DNA of 64,000 nt, from positions 44,223-108,222 of the forward strand of contig NZ_BDBF01000031.1 in the NCBI RefSeq assembly GCF_001612845.1, in the 5' to 3' direction. Shown here piece after piece: positions 51,968 through 61,725 of the stretch; position 1 is the first letter of the stretch, and each line of letters begins with the position of its first letter. The position numbers were made by a program, and so were the translations under genes. The DNA comes from Nocardia elegans NBRC 108235 (GTDB lineage: Bacteria; Actinomycetota; Actinomycetes; Mycobacteriales; Mycobacteriaceae). Under the pieces are notes generated by a model. That model was not told the origin of the DNA and ran no database searches. It saw only the letters and a list, made by a program, of their open reading frames with translations.

Positions 51968-52414
51968 TCAGGCCGCTTCGGGAACCGTCAGCGGAGCCAG
52001 TGCGCTACGCAGGTCGGTGGCCTTGGGCACACCGGAGATCCGGAACCGCTCGCGCCCGTGGGCGTCGAAGACGAACGTGGTCGGCAGCGACAGGACATTG
52101 AGCTCGCGCGCCAGGTCGGCCTCGGCGTCGATATCGACCTCGACGTCGCGGGGCGGCTGCACGGTATCGGCCAGATCGGCGACGACCCCGGCCACCACCC
52201 GCCGGACCGCTGCGCACGGACCGCACCATTCGGCGGAGAAGTGCAGGACGGTCGGCACCGCCTCGGTGACACCGACGGCGCTGAGCAGTTCGGTGCGCGA
52301 ACCCGCGATCTCGGTGGTCTTGGCCGTCCGGACGCGGCCCTCGCGGTAGCGCAGGGCGATACCCGCGGCCACCCCGGCCAGCAGGACGACGGCCAGAATC
52401 GTGAGTTCAATCAT
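51968..52414 (-). CDS. Membrane-anchored thioredoxin (ThiX-like)
   Basis: This 148-residue protein has one N-terminal helix (LTILAVVLLAGVAAGIAL) and a thioredoxin domain with the classical redox motif SAEWCGPCAAVRR, plus a cis-Pro in LSLPTTFVF. Since the helix is an uncleaved anchor, the topology of the domain is uncertain. It corresponds to ThiX/Rv0816c by position. Its ATG overlaps the lmeA stop by 4 bp. A role in thiol supply to the sulfur operon just downstream is an inference. Confidence 0.88.
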   Translation of the reverse strand: MIELTILAVVLLAGVAAGIALRYREGRVRTAKTTEIAGSRTELLSAVGVTEAVPTVLHFSAEWCGPCAAVRRVVAGVVADLADTVQPPRDVEVDIDAEADLARELNVLSLPTTFVFDAHGRERFRISGVPKATDLRSALAPLTVPEAA

Positions 52415-53217
52415 GGTCGGGCAAACCTGTCCATATCAATGCGAATATTCTCCCCTTCCCCCTCCACCACGATATTGCCGCCGATGGCCTGCACCTTCTT
52501 CGGGGGCACCCCGAACGGCAGATCCTTGGTGTCGATGGTGCGGGTGAAGCGGGCCAGTACCGCGGCCTTGTCCAGGTCGGGACCCAGTTCCGCGGCGGTG
52601 GTGGTGGGCGCGGTGGTGTCGACGCCGCCGTGATAGAGGTCGGTGGCGACCAGTTTGATCTGATCTCCGTCGAGGAACAGATCGGCCTTCACGCTCACCC
52701 GGTCGGTACTGCGGGTCTCCGGGCCGAGCTGGATGGTGCCGGTGAGGACCAGGGCGCCCTGGGTGGTCATGCCCGAGCCGCCGGAACCACCGGTGCCGTC
52801 GGATTTGTCGGCCGGGCGGGTGACCACCTCGAGGTCCGGAATGTTGAACAGCCGCCCCAGCTCGACCGGTTCGATCCGCATCCGGCCTGCCACCTGGTCG
52901 ACCATCACCGAGCGCATGTCGTTGTCCACCAGATCGTGCATCGACAGATGGACACCGTTCAGGGTGGCTTCGACCAGGATCTCGCCGGGAATGTCGGGGC
53001 GGTTGGCGCGCGCCCGGATCTCGAGGTTGCGGTAGTCGCCGCGTGCGGTCTGGGCCAGGAACGGGAAGCCGTGAATGGTCACTTCGGGGTCGGCGCTGAG
53101 TTCACCGCCGGCGCGCAGCGACCGCGATACCCGGTACTCCGAGTAGGCCGCCGCAGTGAAATCGACCACTACGGCGATCGCGACCACCAGCAGCAGCCCG
53201 ACGATCAGTTTTCTCAT
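52411..53217 (-). CDS. lmeA: DUF2993 lipomannan elongation factor LmeA-like
   Basis: This 268-residue secreted or anchored protein has an N-terminal hydrophobic segment (LIVGLLLVVAIAVVVDFTAAA) followed by the DUF2993 domain: EVTIHGFPFLAQTARGDYRNLEIRA and the C-terminal PKKVQAIGGNIVVEGEGENIRI. Rv0817c (LmeA) is a periplasmic phosphoinositide-binding protein needed for full-length mannan of lipomannan and lipoarabinomannan. The ATG at 53217 has GGAG upstream. It starts the thiX pair and is divergent from glnR. Confidence 0.85.
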   Translation of the reverse strand: MRKLIVGLLLVVAIAVVVDFTAAAYSEYRVSRSLRAGGELSADPEVTIHGFPFLAQTARGDYRNLEIRARANRPDIPGEILVEATLNGVHLSMHDLVDNDMRSVMVDQVAGRMRIEPVELGRLFNIPDLEVVTRPADKSDGTGGSGGSGMTTQGALVLTGTIQLGPETRSTDRVSVKADLFLDGDQIKLVATDLYHGGVDTTAPTTTAAELGPDLDKAAVLARFTRTIDTKDLPFGVPPKKVQAIGGNIVVEGEGENIRIDMDRFARP

Positions 53218-53529
53218 CCACAAGCTCCGAGTTCAGGCCGTCCGTGCGCGCGCGGAACACTGCGGTCGCGCGCGGAGGGGTACGAGGCGTGGGCGTCTCG
53301 AGGAGAGGCTACCCGGTACGAAGATATCTGCCCGGACTACGCGGGCGCGCGGGCGTGGGCGCGGCGGCGGCCATCACCGCTGGTCTCCGCGCGGGTGCGG
53401 CGGAGTGCGCAATACATGATCGGCGCCCCGCACGCGCTAATGTAGGCACGAATTACCTGTGCCGACGCGCATGGATTCGCGATTGACGTCGAGGTTGCCC
53501 GCGGACATGCCAGATTGGGAGGAGAGCCG
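53218..53529. promoter_or_regulatory. Divergent control region of lmeA and glnR
   Basis: This 312-bp gap has no gene. On the + strand TAATGT (53438-53443) is a possible -10 box for glnR with a start near 53450, and a dyad GGCAC / GTGCC (53445-53463) overlaps that start point. The glnR ribosome binding site GGGAGGAGA is at 53517-53525. I see no convincing GlnR box. Confidence 0.4.
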
Positions 53530-54303
53530 GTGGAGCTGCTCCTGCTGACCTCCGATCCGAACCCGGAAGCTGTGCTGCCGTCCCTGGCGCTGCTCCCGCA
53601 CAATGTGCGGCCCGCGCCCACCGAGGTGGCATCGCTGCTCGAGGCGGGTACCGCGGATGTGGCTCTGGTCGATGCCCGCACCGATCTGGCCGCCGCGCGC
53701 GGACTGTGCAGACTGCTCGGCAGCACCGGCTCCTCGGTGCCGGTGGTGGCGGTGCTGACCGAGGGCGGTCTGGTCGCGGTCAATGCCGATTGGGGACTGG
53801 ACGACATCCTGCTGCCGGGAACCGGCCCGGCCGAACTCGATGCCCGGCTGCGCCTGCTGGTCGCCCGCAACGGCGGCGCGGCCAGCCCGGAGAACACCGG
53901 CAAGATCACGCTCGGCGAACTGGTCATCGACGAGGGCACCTACACCGCGCGGTTGCGCGGCCGCCCGCTCGATCTGACCTACAAGGAATTCGAGCTGCTG
54001 AAATATCTCGCCCAGCACGCCGGCCGGGTCTTCACCCGCGCTCAGTTGCTGCAGGAGGTCTGGGGTTACGACTTCTTCGGCGGCACTCGCACGGTCGACG
54101 TCCATGTTCGGCGGTTGCGAGCCAAACTCGGCAGCGAGTACGAATCCCTGATCGGCACCGTCCGAAACGTCGGTTACAAGGCGGTTCGCCCGGCGCGCTC
54201 GGCCAACAACAAGGGCGGCGAGCCGGCGGCCGGCCTCCCGGACGAGGGCGACGACGGCGCCGACGACTCGCAGCTGACGCAGGTCAACGGCAGCCCGTCC
54301 TGA
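53530..54303 (+). CDS. glnR: Nitrogen-regulator GlnR, OmpR-type
   Basis: This orphan response regulator of 257 residues has a receiver-like domain (VELLLLTSDPNP, DVALVDARTDL) without the full acidic phosphorylation pocket and a winged helix ending: TYKEFELLKYLAQHAGRVFTRAQLLQEVWGYDFFGGTRTVDVHVRRLR. GlnR controls nitrogen assimilation genes in actinobacteria; Rv0818 is the ortholog in the same place. The GTG at 53530 follows GGGAGGAGA at a good distance, so I reject the TTG 15 bases upstream. The tail is disordered. No kinase is adjacent, as usual. Confidence 0.9.
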   Translation: MELLLLTSDPNPEAVLPSLALLPHNVRPAPTEVASLLEAGTADVALVDARTDLAAARGLCRLLGSTGSSVPVVAVLTEGGLVAVNADWGLDDILLPGTGPAELDARLRLLVARNGGAASPENTGKITLGELVIDEGTYTARLRGRPLDLTYKEFELLKYLAQHAGRVFTRAQLLQEVWGYDFFGGTRTVDVHVRRLRAKLGSEYESLIGTVRNVGYKAVRPARSANNKGGEPAAGLPDEGDDGADDSQLTQVNGSPS

Positions 54304-54411
54304 GGTCGGTGACGGGCCTGAGCGGGCCGGGATGCGATGGACGAGCGGGATGCCGGTGTGGTTGGCCGCGGCACGAACGATCGGCCCGCGAAAACGGTTG
54401 CGCCGAAACGA

Positions 54412-54435
54412 AACCGGCCGCTGAGACAGCCGGCC
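54412..54435 (+). terminator. Possible glnR terminator hairpin
   Basis: CGGCCGCTG and CAGCCGGCCG form an almost perfect stem with a three-base loop in the 236-bp glnR-mshD gap. There is no T-run; the rest of the gap holds nothing I recognise. Confidence 0.35.
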
Positions 54436-54539
54436 GCCGCGGGCGGGAATCAGGGCGGTAGCCGAGCAGGTTCTGGGAGGGGCCGATTGCCGCAAGTGCC
54501 GGTTGTCGGCGGACGTGAACGAATGAGCGAGGGATGGGT

Positions 54540-55517
54540 GTGAGCGTGCAGGTGCCGGACTGGACCACCGAATTGGCCCCAGCGACCGCGGCGCAGATCG
54601 TGGAGCTGGTGGAACGCGCGGGTGCCGCCGACGCGGTCGCGCCGATTTCCGAACAGGCGGTGCTCTCGGTGACCGCATCCGCGTCGGCCGCGCAAGGCGA
54701 TGCCGATGCCGATGCGGCGACCGGCCGGACGCGGCATCTGGTCGTCGAGCGTGACGGCGAACTCGTCGCGTACGCGAATCTCGTTCCGGCACACGGTGAT
54801 CACCCGGCGATGGCCGAGGCCGTGGTGGATCCGCGGGCGCGCGGGCGCGGTATCGGCGCGACGCTCGTCGCGGCGGCCCTGCAAGCGGGTGGTCCGGGTG
54901 CGCGGATCTGGGCGCACGGCAATCTGGCGCCGGCGCGGGCGGTCGCCGGCCGGCTCGGGCTGACGATCGCACGCGAGTTGTGGCAGATGCGGCGGCCCCT
55001 GACACAGGCCCCGGAGGGCGATCAGGCAACCGTAGAGCTACCCGAGCTGGAGGTACCTGCCGACATCGTGCTGCGGACCTATGCCGGGCCCGCCGACGAC
55101 GCGGAGATCCTGCGGGTCAACAACGCCGCCTTCCACTGGCATCCCGAACAGGGCGGCTGGACCGAGGCCGAGATCGCGGTCCGGCGGGCGGCGCCCTGGT
55201 TCGACCCGAAGGGCCTGTTCATCGCCGCCGATCCCGCGGATCCCAGCCATATCCTGGGTTTTCACTGGACCAAGGTGCACGAGCCGGACGAGACCTCGGA
55301 CGCGGTCGGCGAGGTCTACGTGGTGGCCATCGACCCGGCTGCGCAGGGCCGCGGACTAGGACGCGTGCTGACCCTCGCCGGCCTGCACTACCTGCGCGAT
55401 CGGGGACTCGGCGCGGTGATCCTCTATACCGAGGCCGACAACACCGCGGCTGTGCACACCTACACTCGTCTCGGGTTCGAAACGGCCCATATCGACGCCG
55501 CCTACACCGCGCGTTGA
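54540..55517 (+). CDS. mshD: Mycothiol synthase
   Basis: This enzyme acetylates Cys-GlcN-Ins in the last step of mycothiol synthesis. The 325-residue protein has two GNAT domains: the first with MAEAVVDPRARGRGIGATLV, the second with VYVVAIDPAAQGRGLGRVLTLAGL, both acetyl-CoA-binding signatures, joined by RTYAGPADDAEILRVNNAAFHWHPEQGGWT. GAGGG six bases before the GTG at 54540 makes that the best start; ATG at 54534 is an alternative. mshD follows glnR in M. tuberculosis as well. Presence of mycothiol confirms an actinobacterium. Confidence 0.93.
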   Translation: MSVQVPDWTTELAPATAAQIVELVERAGAADAVAPISEQAVLSVTASASAAQGDADADAATGRTRHLVVERDGELVAYANLVPAHGDHPAMAEAVVDPRARGRGIGATLVAAALQAGGPGARIWAHGNLAPARAVAGRLGLTIARELWQMRRPLTQAPEGDQATVELPELEVPADIVLRTYAGPADDAEILRVNNAAFHWHPEQGGWTEAEIAVRRAAPWFDPKGLFIAADPADPSHILGFHWTKVHEPDETSDAVGEVYVVAIDPAAQGRGLGRVLTLAGLHYLRDRGLGAVILYTEADNTAAVHTYTRLGFETAHIDAAYTAR

Positions 55518-55576
55518 TACCCTCGCAGTAACACTGCGGCAAATCTCACAGGTTCGAACCGCAATCGCGCCGGGTT

Positions 55577-55598
55577 GTTCACTCTGCGTTCACTTGCC
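55577..55598 (+). promoter_or_regulatory. PHO box upstream of pstS
   Basis: Two direct repeats GTTCACT at 55577 and 55588 are spaced exactly 11 bp apart, the unit length of actinobacterial PHO boxes bound by PhoP/RegX3-type regulators. A -10 box TACTTT follows at 55626-55631, placing the repeats at about -61 to -40 relative to the expected start, as for an activator. It predicts induction of pst genes under phosphate limitation. Confidence 0.75.
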
Positions 55599-55745
55599 CA
55601 GGTCCCACTGTCAACCGGACGAATCTACTTTGATCGTGGGCGGCATTCGCTGCTCGGTGCGCAAGTTCTCTGCGAACGGCCACCCACAGGACCCGTCCGG
55701 TCGTTGAGGGATCGGGCGTGTACGAAGCGTTTCCCGGAGGAACAG

Positions 55746-56858
55746 GTGAATTTCAAGCGCAGCGGCGCTCTCCTCGGTGTGCTGGCGGCTGCCGGCACTC
55801 TGACACTGACTGCCTGTGGTAGCGACGACAACTCGGCCGCGACCGGTAACACCACCAAGGTCGATGTGGCCTGCGGTGGAAAGAAGGCTCTCAAGGCCAG
55901 CGGATCCTCCGCTCAGAAGAACGCGATGGACCGCTTCATCGCCGCCTACGAGCAGAACTGCGACGGCGCCAAGCTGGACTACACCTCCAGCGGCTCCGGC
56001 GCCGGCGTGAACGAGTTCGTCGGCGGCCAGACCGATTTCGGTGGTTCGGACTCCGCTCTGGACCCGAAGAAAGACGAGCCGAAGAGGGCCGCCGATCGTT
56101 GTGGCGCACCGGCTTGGAACCTGCCGACGGTCTTCGGTCCGATCGCCATCACCTACAACCTCGACGGTGTCACCAACCTGACCCTCGACGGCCCGACGGC
56201 GGCGAAGATCTTCAACGGCACCATCACCAAGTGGGACGACCCGGCGATCAAGGGCCTGAACCAGGGCGTGAACCTGCCGTCGGACGAGATCCACGTGATC
56301 TTCCGCAGTGACGAGTCGGGCACCACCGACAACTTCCAGCGCTACCTGGACGCCGCCTCCAACGGCGCGTGGGGCAAGGGCGCGGGCAAGGCGTTCGCCG
56401 GCGGTGTCGGCGAGGGTGCGAAGGGCAACGAGGGCACCTCGGCCGCCATCAAGAGCACCAAGGGCTCCATCACGTACAACGAGTGGTCCTTCGCGCGGTC
56501 GCAGAACCTGTCCACCGCGCAGATCATCACCGATGCCGCCGTGAAGCCGGTGGCGCTCAACACCGAGTCGGCCGGTAAGGCCATCGCCGCCGCGAAGATC
56601 GTCGGTCAGGGCAACGACCTGATCATCGACACCAACTCGTTCTACAAGCCGACCGATCCGGGCGCCTACCCGATCATGCTGGCCACCTACGAGATCGTGT
56701 GCTCGAAGTACGCCGACGCCGACACCGGCAAAGCCGTCAAGGCGTTCCTGACCTCGGCGATCACCAACGGTCAGAACGGACTCGAGGACTCCGGCTACGT
56801 GCCGATCCCGGATGCGTTCAAGACCAAGCTGACCACCGCGATCAACGCCATCTCCTGA
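55746..56858 (+). CDS. pstS: Phosphate-binding lipoprotein PstS
   Basis: This extracytoplasmic phosphate receptor of the PstSCAB importer has 370 residues. The lipobox LTACGS follows a short signal peptide (GALLGVLAAAGTLTL), so it is anchored by a lipidated Cys. GSSAQKNAMDRF, YTSSGSGAGVNEF and RSDESGTTDNFQRYL are phosphate-coordinating segments. GGAGG precedes the GTG at 55746; the frame is open to 55575 but that part is the leader. pstC follows after 13 bp. Confidence 0.95.
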   Translation: MNFKRSGALLGVLAAAGTLTLTACGSDDNSAATGNTTKVDVACGGKKALKASGSSAQKNAMDRFIAAYEQNCDGAKLDYTSSGSGAGVNEFVGGQTDFGGSDSALDPKKDEPKRAADRCGAPAWNLPTVFGPIAITYNLDGVTNLTLDGPTAAKIFNGTITKWDDPAIKGLNQGVNLPSDEIHVIFRSDESGTTDNFQRYLDAASNGAWGKGAGKAFAGGVGEGAKGNEGTSAAIKSTKGSITYNEWSFARSQNLSTAQIITDAAVKPVALNTESAGKAIAAAKIVGQGNDLIIDTNSFYKPTDPGAYPIMLATYEIVCSKYADADTGKAVKAFLTSAITNGQNGLEDSGYVPIPDAFKTKLTTAINAIS

Positions 56859-56871
56859 TTGCGAAACCCTG

Positions 56872-57936
56872 ATGACCGTCCACGACGAAGTCACCGCCGC
56901 GGGCCAGTCGGATTCGACCGGCCCGCGGACGGGCACCGAAGTCCCGCCGGGAGATACTTCCTCCATGCCGAGTGAGTCGAGCAACAAGCCGGCCGGTCGC
57001 ATCACCGGCGGCCACAGCCGCCGGGGGGAGACCGTTTTCCGTTCCCTGGCCACGGCCGCCGGGGCGACGATCGTCGCGGCGATCGCGCTCATCGCGCTGT
57101 TTCTGCTGATTCGCGCGGTGCCGTCGGTAGCGGCGAACAAGGCGAACTTCTTCACCAGTGCCGAGTTCAACGTCACCAATGCCGACAACATGCACTTCGG
57201 CATTCGCGACCTGTTCATGGTCACGGTGCTGAGTTCGCTGCTGGCATTGCTGATCGCCGTGCCGCTCGGCGTCGGTATCGCGTTGTTCCTGACGCAGTAC
57301 GCGCCGAAGGTCCTCTCGCGTCCGTTCGCGATGCTGGTCGATCTGCTCGCGGCGGTGCCTTCGATCGTGTTCGGTCTGTGGGGTTTCCTGGTGCTGGCCC
57401 AGAAGCTGGCGCCCTTCGAACAATTCCTCAACGACAAATTGGGCTGGTTCTTCCTGTTCAAGGAAGGCAACGTCTCCATCAGCGGCGGTGGCACGATCTT
57501 CACCGCCGGTGTCGTGCTCGCGGTGATGATCCTGCCGATCATCACCTCGGTCAGCCGCGAGGTCTTCCACCTGACTCCCCGCGCGCACATCGAGGCCGCG
57601 CAGGCTCTGGGTGCCACCAAGTGGGAGGTGGTGCGGATGACCGTGCTGCCGTACGGCCGCAGCGGTGTGATCGCCGGTTCCATGCTGGGGCTCGGCCGCG
57701 CGCTGGGTGAAACCATCGCGGTGCTGATCGTGCTGCGCACCGCCGCCTCGGCCGGCCACTGGTCGCTGTTCGACGGTGGCTACACCTTCGCCTCCAAGAT
57801 CGCCTCGGCGGCTTCGGAATTCAGCCAGGCGCTGCCGACCGGCGCCTATATCGCGGCGGGCTTCGTACTGTTCGCGTTGACCTTTGTCGTCAATGCCCTG
57901 GCTCGGATCGCCGCCGGCGGGAAGGTGAACGGGTGA
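56872..57936 (+). CDS. pstC: Phosphate ABC permease PstC
   Basis: This membrane component has 354 residues and six helices after a polar N-terminus. The ABC-coupling EAA loop is EAAQALGATKWEVVRMTVLPYGRSGVIAG. AVPSIVFGLWGFLVLA is typical of PstC. The ATG at 56872 gives an N-terminal extension of about 31 residues compared with mycobacterial PstC; the ATG at 56965 with GGGAG upstream may be the true start. It overlaps pstA by 4 bp. Confidence 0.94.
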   Translation: MTVHDEVTAAGQSDSTGPRTGTEVPPGDTSSMPSESSNKPAGRITGGHSRRGETVFRSLATAAGATIVAAIALIALFLLIRAVPSVAANKANFFTSAEFNVTNADNMHFGIRDLFMVTVLSSLLALLIAVPLGVGIALFLTQYAPKVLSRPFAMLVDLLAAVPSIVFGLWGFLVLAQKLAPFEQFLNDKLGWFFLFKEGNVSISGGGTIFTAGVVLAVMILPIITSVSREVFHLTPRAHIEAAQALGATKWEVVRMTVLPYGRSGVIAGSMLGLGRALGETIAVLIVLRTAASAGHWSLFDGGYTFASKIASAASEFSQALPTGAYIAAGFVLFALTFVVNALARIAAGGKVNG

Positions 57937-58835
57937 TGACCACCACACTGGACAAGCCGATCAAGGCGCCCACGTTCCGCCACGTGAGCATGGGCCGAAA
58001 GGTCCGCAACAACCTCGCCACCTCGGTCATGTGGCTGTGCTTCGGCATCGCGCTGGTCCCGCTGTGCTGGGTGCTGATCCTGGTGCTGAGCAAGGGTTTC
58101 CACGCGATCGTCAGCAGTGGCTGGTGGTCCAAGTCGCAGAAGGGCGTGCTGCCCGACCAGTTCGCGGGCGGTGTGTACCACGCGATCTACGGGACGATCG
58201 TGCAATCCGCGGTGGCCGCGGTGATCGCGGTGCCGCTGGGCATCATGGCCGCCGTGTATCTGGTCGAATACGGCCGTGGCTGGCTGGCGAAGACGACCAC
58301 CTTCATGGTCGACATCCTCGCCGGTGTGCCCTCGATCGTGGCCGCGCTGTTCGTCTTCGCGCTGTGGATCGCCACCTTCGGTTTCCCGCAGTCGGCCTTC
58401 GCGGTGTCGCTGGCACTGGTGCTCCTGATGTTGCCGGTGGTGGTGCGCAGTACCGAGGAAATGCTCAAACTCGTGCCCGACGAATTACGCGAGGCCTCCT
58501 ACGCACTGGGCATCCCGAAATGGAAGACGATCCTGCGGATCGTCGTGCCGACCGCTCTGCCCGGCATGATCAGCGGTATGTTGCTGGCGGTCGCCCGCGT
58601 CATGGGTGAGACCGCGCCGGTGCTGGTCCTCGTCGGCTACTCGAAGTCGATCAACTCCAACATCTTCAACGGAAATATGGCGTCGCTGCCGCTGATGATC
58701 TACCAGGAACTGGCCAACCCGGAAGCGGCCGGCCGGATGCGAGTGTGGGGCGCGTCGCTGACGCTGATCCTGATCATCGCCCTGCTGTACATCGGCGCGG
58801 CCGTGGTCAACAAACTGCTCACGCGGAATCGATAG
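57933..58835 (+). CDS. pstA: Phosphate ABC permease PstA
   Basis: This second permease has 300 residues and six helices, with the coupling loop EASYALGIPKWKTILRIVVPTALPGMISG and DILAGVPSIVAALFVFALW. GTG at 57933 overlaps the pstC stop; the next codon is ATG, so initiation may use either. pstB follows after 19 bp. Confidence 0.95.
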   Translation: MMTTTLDKPIKAPTFRHVSMGRKVRNNLATSVMWLCFGIALVPLCWVLILVLSKGFHAIVSSGWWSKSQKGVLPDQFAGGVYHAIYGTIVQSAVAAVIAVPLGIMAAVYLVEYGRGWLAKTTTFMVDILAGVPSIVAALFVFALWIATFGFPQSAFAVSLALVLLMLPVVVRSTEEMLKLVPDELREASYALGIPKWKTILRIVVPTALPGMISGMLLAVARVMGETAPVLVLVGYSKSINSNIFNGNMASLPLMIYQELANPEAAGRMRVWGASLTLILIIALLYIGAAVVNKLLTRNR

Positions 58836-58854
58836 AAGCGAACGGAATACGACA

Positions 58855-59631
<777 letters not shown>

Positions 59632-59676
59632 GTTCTCCGAACTTTCTGATCGCGGGCTGAGTCCCTCCGCGTTTCG

Positions 59677-59706
59677 AAACCCCGTCCCTGGTGGACGGGG
59701 TTTTCT
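59677..59706 (+). terminator. pstSCAB operon terminator
   Basis: Stem AACCCCGTCC / GGACGGGGTT with a five-base loop followed by TTCTC; one further A-T pair extends the stem. It is the clearest intrinsic terminator in the window. Confidence 0.85.
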
Positions 59707-59785
59707 CATGGCATGCAGCGGTGGGCATGGCGCGTATCACATAGTCGGCCGGGATGTGTGCTCGCTCATCTCATACCGTAGTCGG

Positions 59786-59814
59786 TTGTCTGACACTTGT
59801 GGTAACAGTTATCT
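59786..59814 (+). promoter_or_regulatory. Candidate promoter of the MFS exporter gene
   Basis: TTGTCT (59786-59791), 17 bases, then TTATCT (59809-59814) would start transcription near 59821 and leave a 34-base leader with the AGGAGG site. TATAGT at 59838-59843 is an alternative -10, but it would start inside the ribosome binding site. Confidence 0.35.
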
Positions 59815-59854
59815 TCCTCCTGAACTAAACCGATCGTTATAGTCAGGAGGCGGG

Positions 59855-61528
59855 ATGTCGGTGTCAACGGCGAGACCTGTAGCCCAGCGGGGGATTCCGA
59901 TCGCGACGCGCATGCGTATTTTCGCGTTGGTCGCGATCTGTCTGGCCGAACTGCTGGTCGTACTGGACAACACGCTGGTCAATGTGGCCCTGCCGTCGAT
60001 GGCGGTGCAGTTGCGGGCCCGGATGAGCGGGCTGCAGTGGATCGTGGACGCGTTCACCTTGGCCTTCGCCGGGCTGCTGTTGCCGCTCGGCCATCTCGGT
60101 GACCGCTACGGCCGCCGCCGGCTGATGATCATCGGCCTGGCGGGTGTGGCCGTCATGTCGGCCGCCGGTGCGATGTCCTCGGGCCTCGGCCAGGTGATCG
60201 CCGCGCGGGCCGGCATGGGCGTCTTCGCCGCCGCGGTGTTCCCGGCGACGCTGGCCCTGATCATCAACCTGTTCCCGGAGACGCGCGCTCGGGCCGCGGC
60301 CATCGCGCTGTGGACCGCCATGGCCGGTGTCGCGGTGGCGATCGGGCCGGTGACCGGCGGCTGGCTGCTCGAATACTTCAGTTGGCACGCCGTGTTCTGG
60401 ATCAATGTGCCGATCGCCGCGATCACGATCGCGGCAGTGCTCGTCGTCGTCCCGGAATCGCGGGCCGATCACAGCGGCCGGCTCGACGTGCTCGGTATCG
60501 GCCTCTCGCTGGTGGCGGTCACGACGCTGGTGTGGACGATCATCGAGGCTCCGAAGCACGGCTGGCTGTCCGGGCGCAGCGTCGGCGGCTACGCGCTCTC
60601 GCTGATTCTGCTTGCGCTGTATGTGATCTGGGAGTTGCGGGTGGAATCACCAGTGCTGAACATGCGGCTGTTCCGGATCCGGCGTTTCTCGATCCCGGCC
60701 CTGGCGATCACCGTCTCCTACTTCTGCGCCTTCGGATTCCTGTTCCTGATCACCCAGTACTTCCAGGGTGTGAAGGAATTGAGCGCGCTCGAATTCGGCA
60801 TCCACTCACTGCCTTTCGCGGCCGCGGTGGGCTTCGGCGCGCCCGTGGCGACGCTGGCCGCGCAGCGCATCGGCACCACCGCCACCGTCGTGTGCGGCCT
60901 GCTCCTGCTGGCCGCCGGCATGTTCTTCGCGGGCCGGGTGACCGTCGAAACGCCCTATCTGGGAACGGTTCTGGTCTCGATGGTCCTGATGGGTGTCGGC
61001 TTCGGCGTCGTGCAGGGACCGGCCACCGAATCCATCATGGGCGCCGTGCCGATCGAGGAGGCGGGCGCCGGATCGGCGGTCAACGACACCACCCGCGAGG
61101 TGGGCGGCACCCTCGGCGTCGCCGTTCTCGGCTCGATCATGACCTCGGTCTACACCGGTCGAGTCGGGGCCCGCATCGACGCGATCCCGGACGCGATCAT
61201 GAATCCGACGCAGAAGAGCCTGGCCCGCGACACCCCCATCAGCGTGCTGGAAATCGTCAAGGCGCCGATCAGCCCGTTCTTCGCCGGTGCGAAAGCCGAT
61301 CTGGTGCATGCCATGAAGGTGGCCGCCCTGGCCGGCTCGACGGCCGCATCCTGGGCGGCGGTCGGGGCCCTGCTGGTCTGCGCGGTGCTCGTCGCGGTGC
61401 TGTTGCCGTGGAAGCCCGAGCGCGGCGCGTCGTTACTGCTGGGCCGAACCTCGGCGGAAGTTCCGGTGACGGTGGGCCTCCGCGCGGAGGACACCCCGGC
61501 GAAGGCCGAAACCGTCAGCGGCACATAA
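59855..61528 (+). CDS. MFS drug exporter, EmrB/QacA (DHA2) type
   Basis: This 557-residue transporter has 14 predicted helices. The motifs LDNTLVNVALPSMAVQL (motif D1), LGDRYGRRRLMIIGLAGV (motif A) and PVTGGWLLEYFSWHAVFWINVPI (motif C) identify the proton-driven DHA2 family of multidrug exporters. AGGAGG precedes the ATG. It is inserted between pstB and phoU, which are neighbours in M. tuberculosis, so it is a lineage-specific addition. No regulator is adjacent; the substrate is unknown. Confidence 0.88.
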   Translation: MSVSTARPVAQRGIPIATRMRIFALVAICLAELLVVLDNTLVNVALPSMAVQLRARMSGLQWIVDAFTLAFAGLLLPLGHLGDRYGRRRLMIIGLAGVAVMSAAGAMSSGLGQVIAARAGMGVFAAAVFPATLALIINLFPETRARAAAIALWTAMAGVAVAIGPVTGGWLLEYFSWHAVFWINVPIAAITIAAVLVVVPESRADHSGRLDVLGIGLSLVAVTTLVWTIIEAPKHGWLSGRSVGGYALSLILLALYVIWELRVESPVLNMRLFRIRRFSIPALAITVSYFCAFGFLFLITQYFQGVKELSALEFGIHSLPFAAAVGFGAPVATLAAQRIGTTATVVCGLLLLAAGMFFAGRVTVETPYLGTVLVSMVLMGVGFGVVQGPATESIMGAVPIEEAGAGSAVNDTTREVGGTLGVAVLGSIMTSVYTGRVGARIDAIPDAIMNPTQKSLARDTPISVLEIVKAPISPFFAGAKADLVHAMKVAALAGSTAASWAAVGALLVCAVLVAVLLPWKPERGASLLLGRTSAEVPVTVGLRAEDTPAKAETVSGT

Positions 61529-61537
61529 CAGCTCGCC

Positions 61538-61560
61538 GCCCGTCCGCGTGCCGGACGGGC
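61538..61560 (+). terminator. Hairpin after the MFS gene
   Basis: A 9-bp stem GCCCGTCCG / CGGACGGGC with a five-base loop lies 10 bp after the stop. No T-run follows, so its efficiency is uncertain. The rest of the gap to phoU (to 61725) holds nothing recognisable except TCTTTT on the minus strand after the phoU stop. Confidence 0.45.
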
Positions 61561-61725
61561 AGCGGCCTCTGCCCGGACAGTATGTCAACGGGCCAACTGA
61601 TTTCGCGAGTACATGGGTAACTCACCGGGGACGTCCAGTACGCGACGCTCACCCGACCGCCGCCCCGATGCCGAAGCCCACACGCACCCGACGACACGCA
61701 AAAGACCCGGAGAGGCGGAACCGGT

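Noticed and set aside
59816..59850. CCTCCTG pairing with CAGGAGG before the MFS gene as an SD-sequestering hairpin
   Set aside because: The most likely transcript start (about 59821) lies inside the first arm, so the hairpin would not form in the message.
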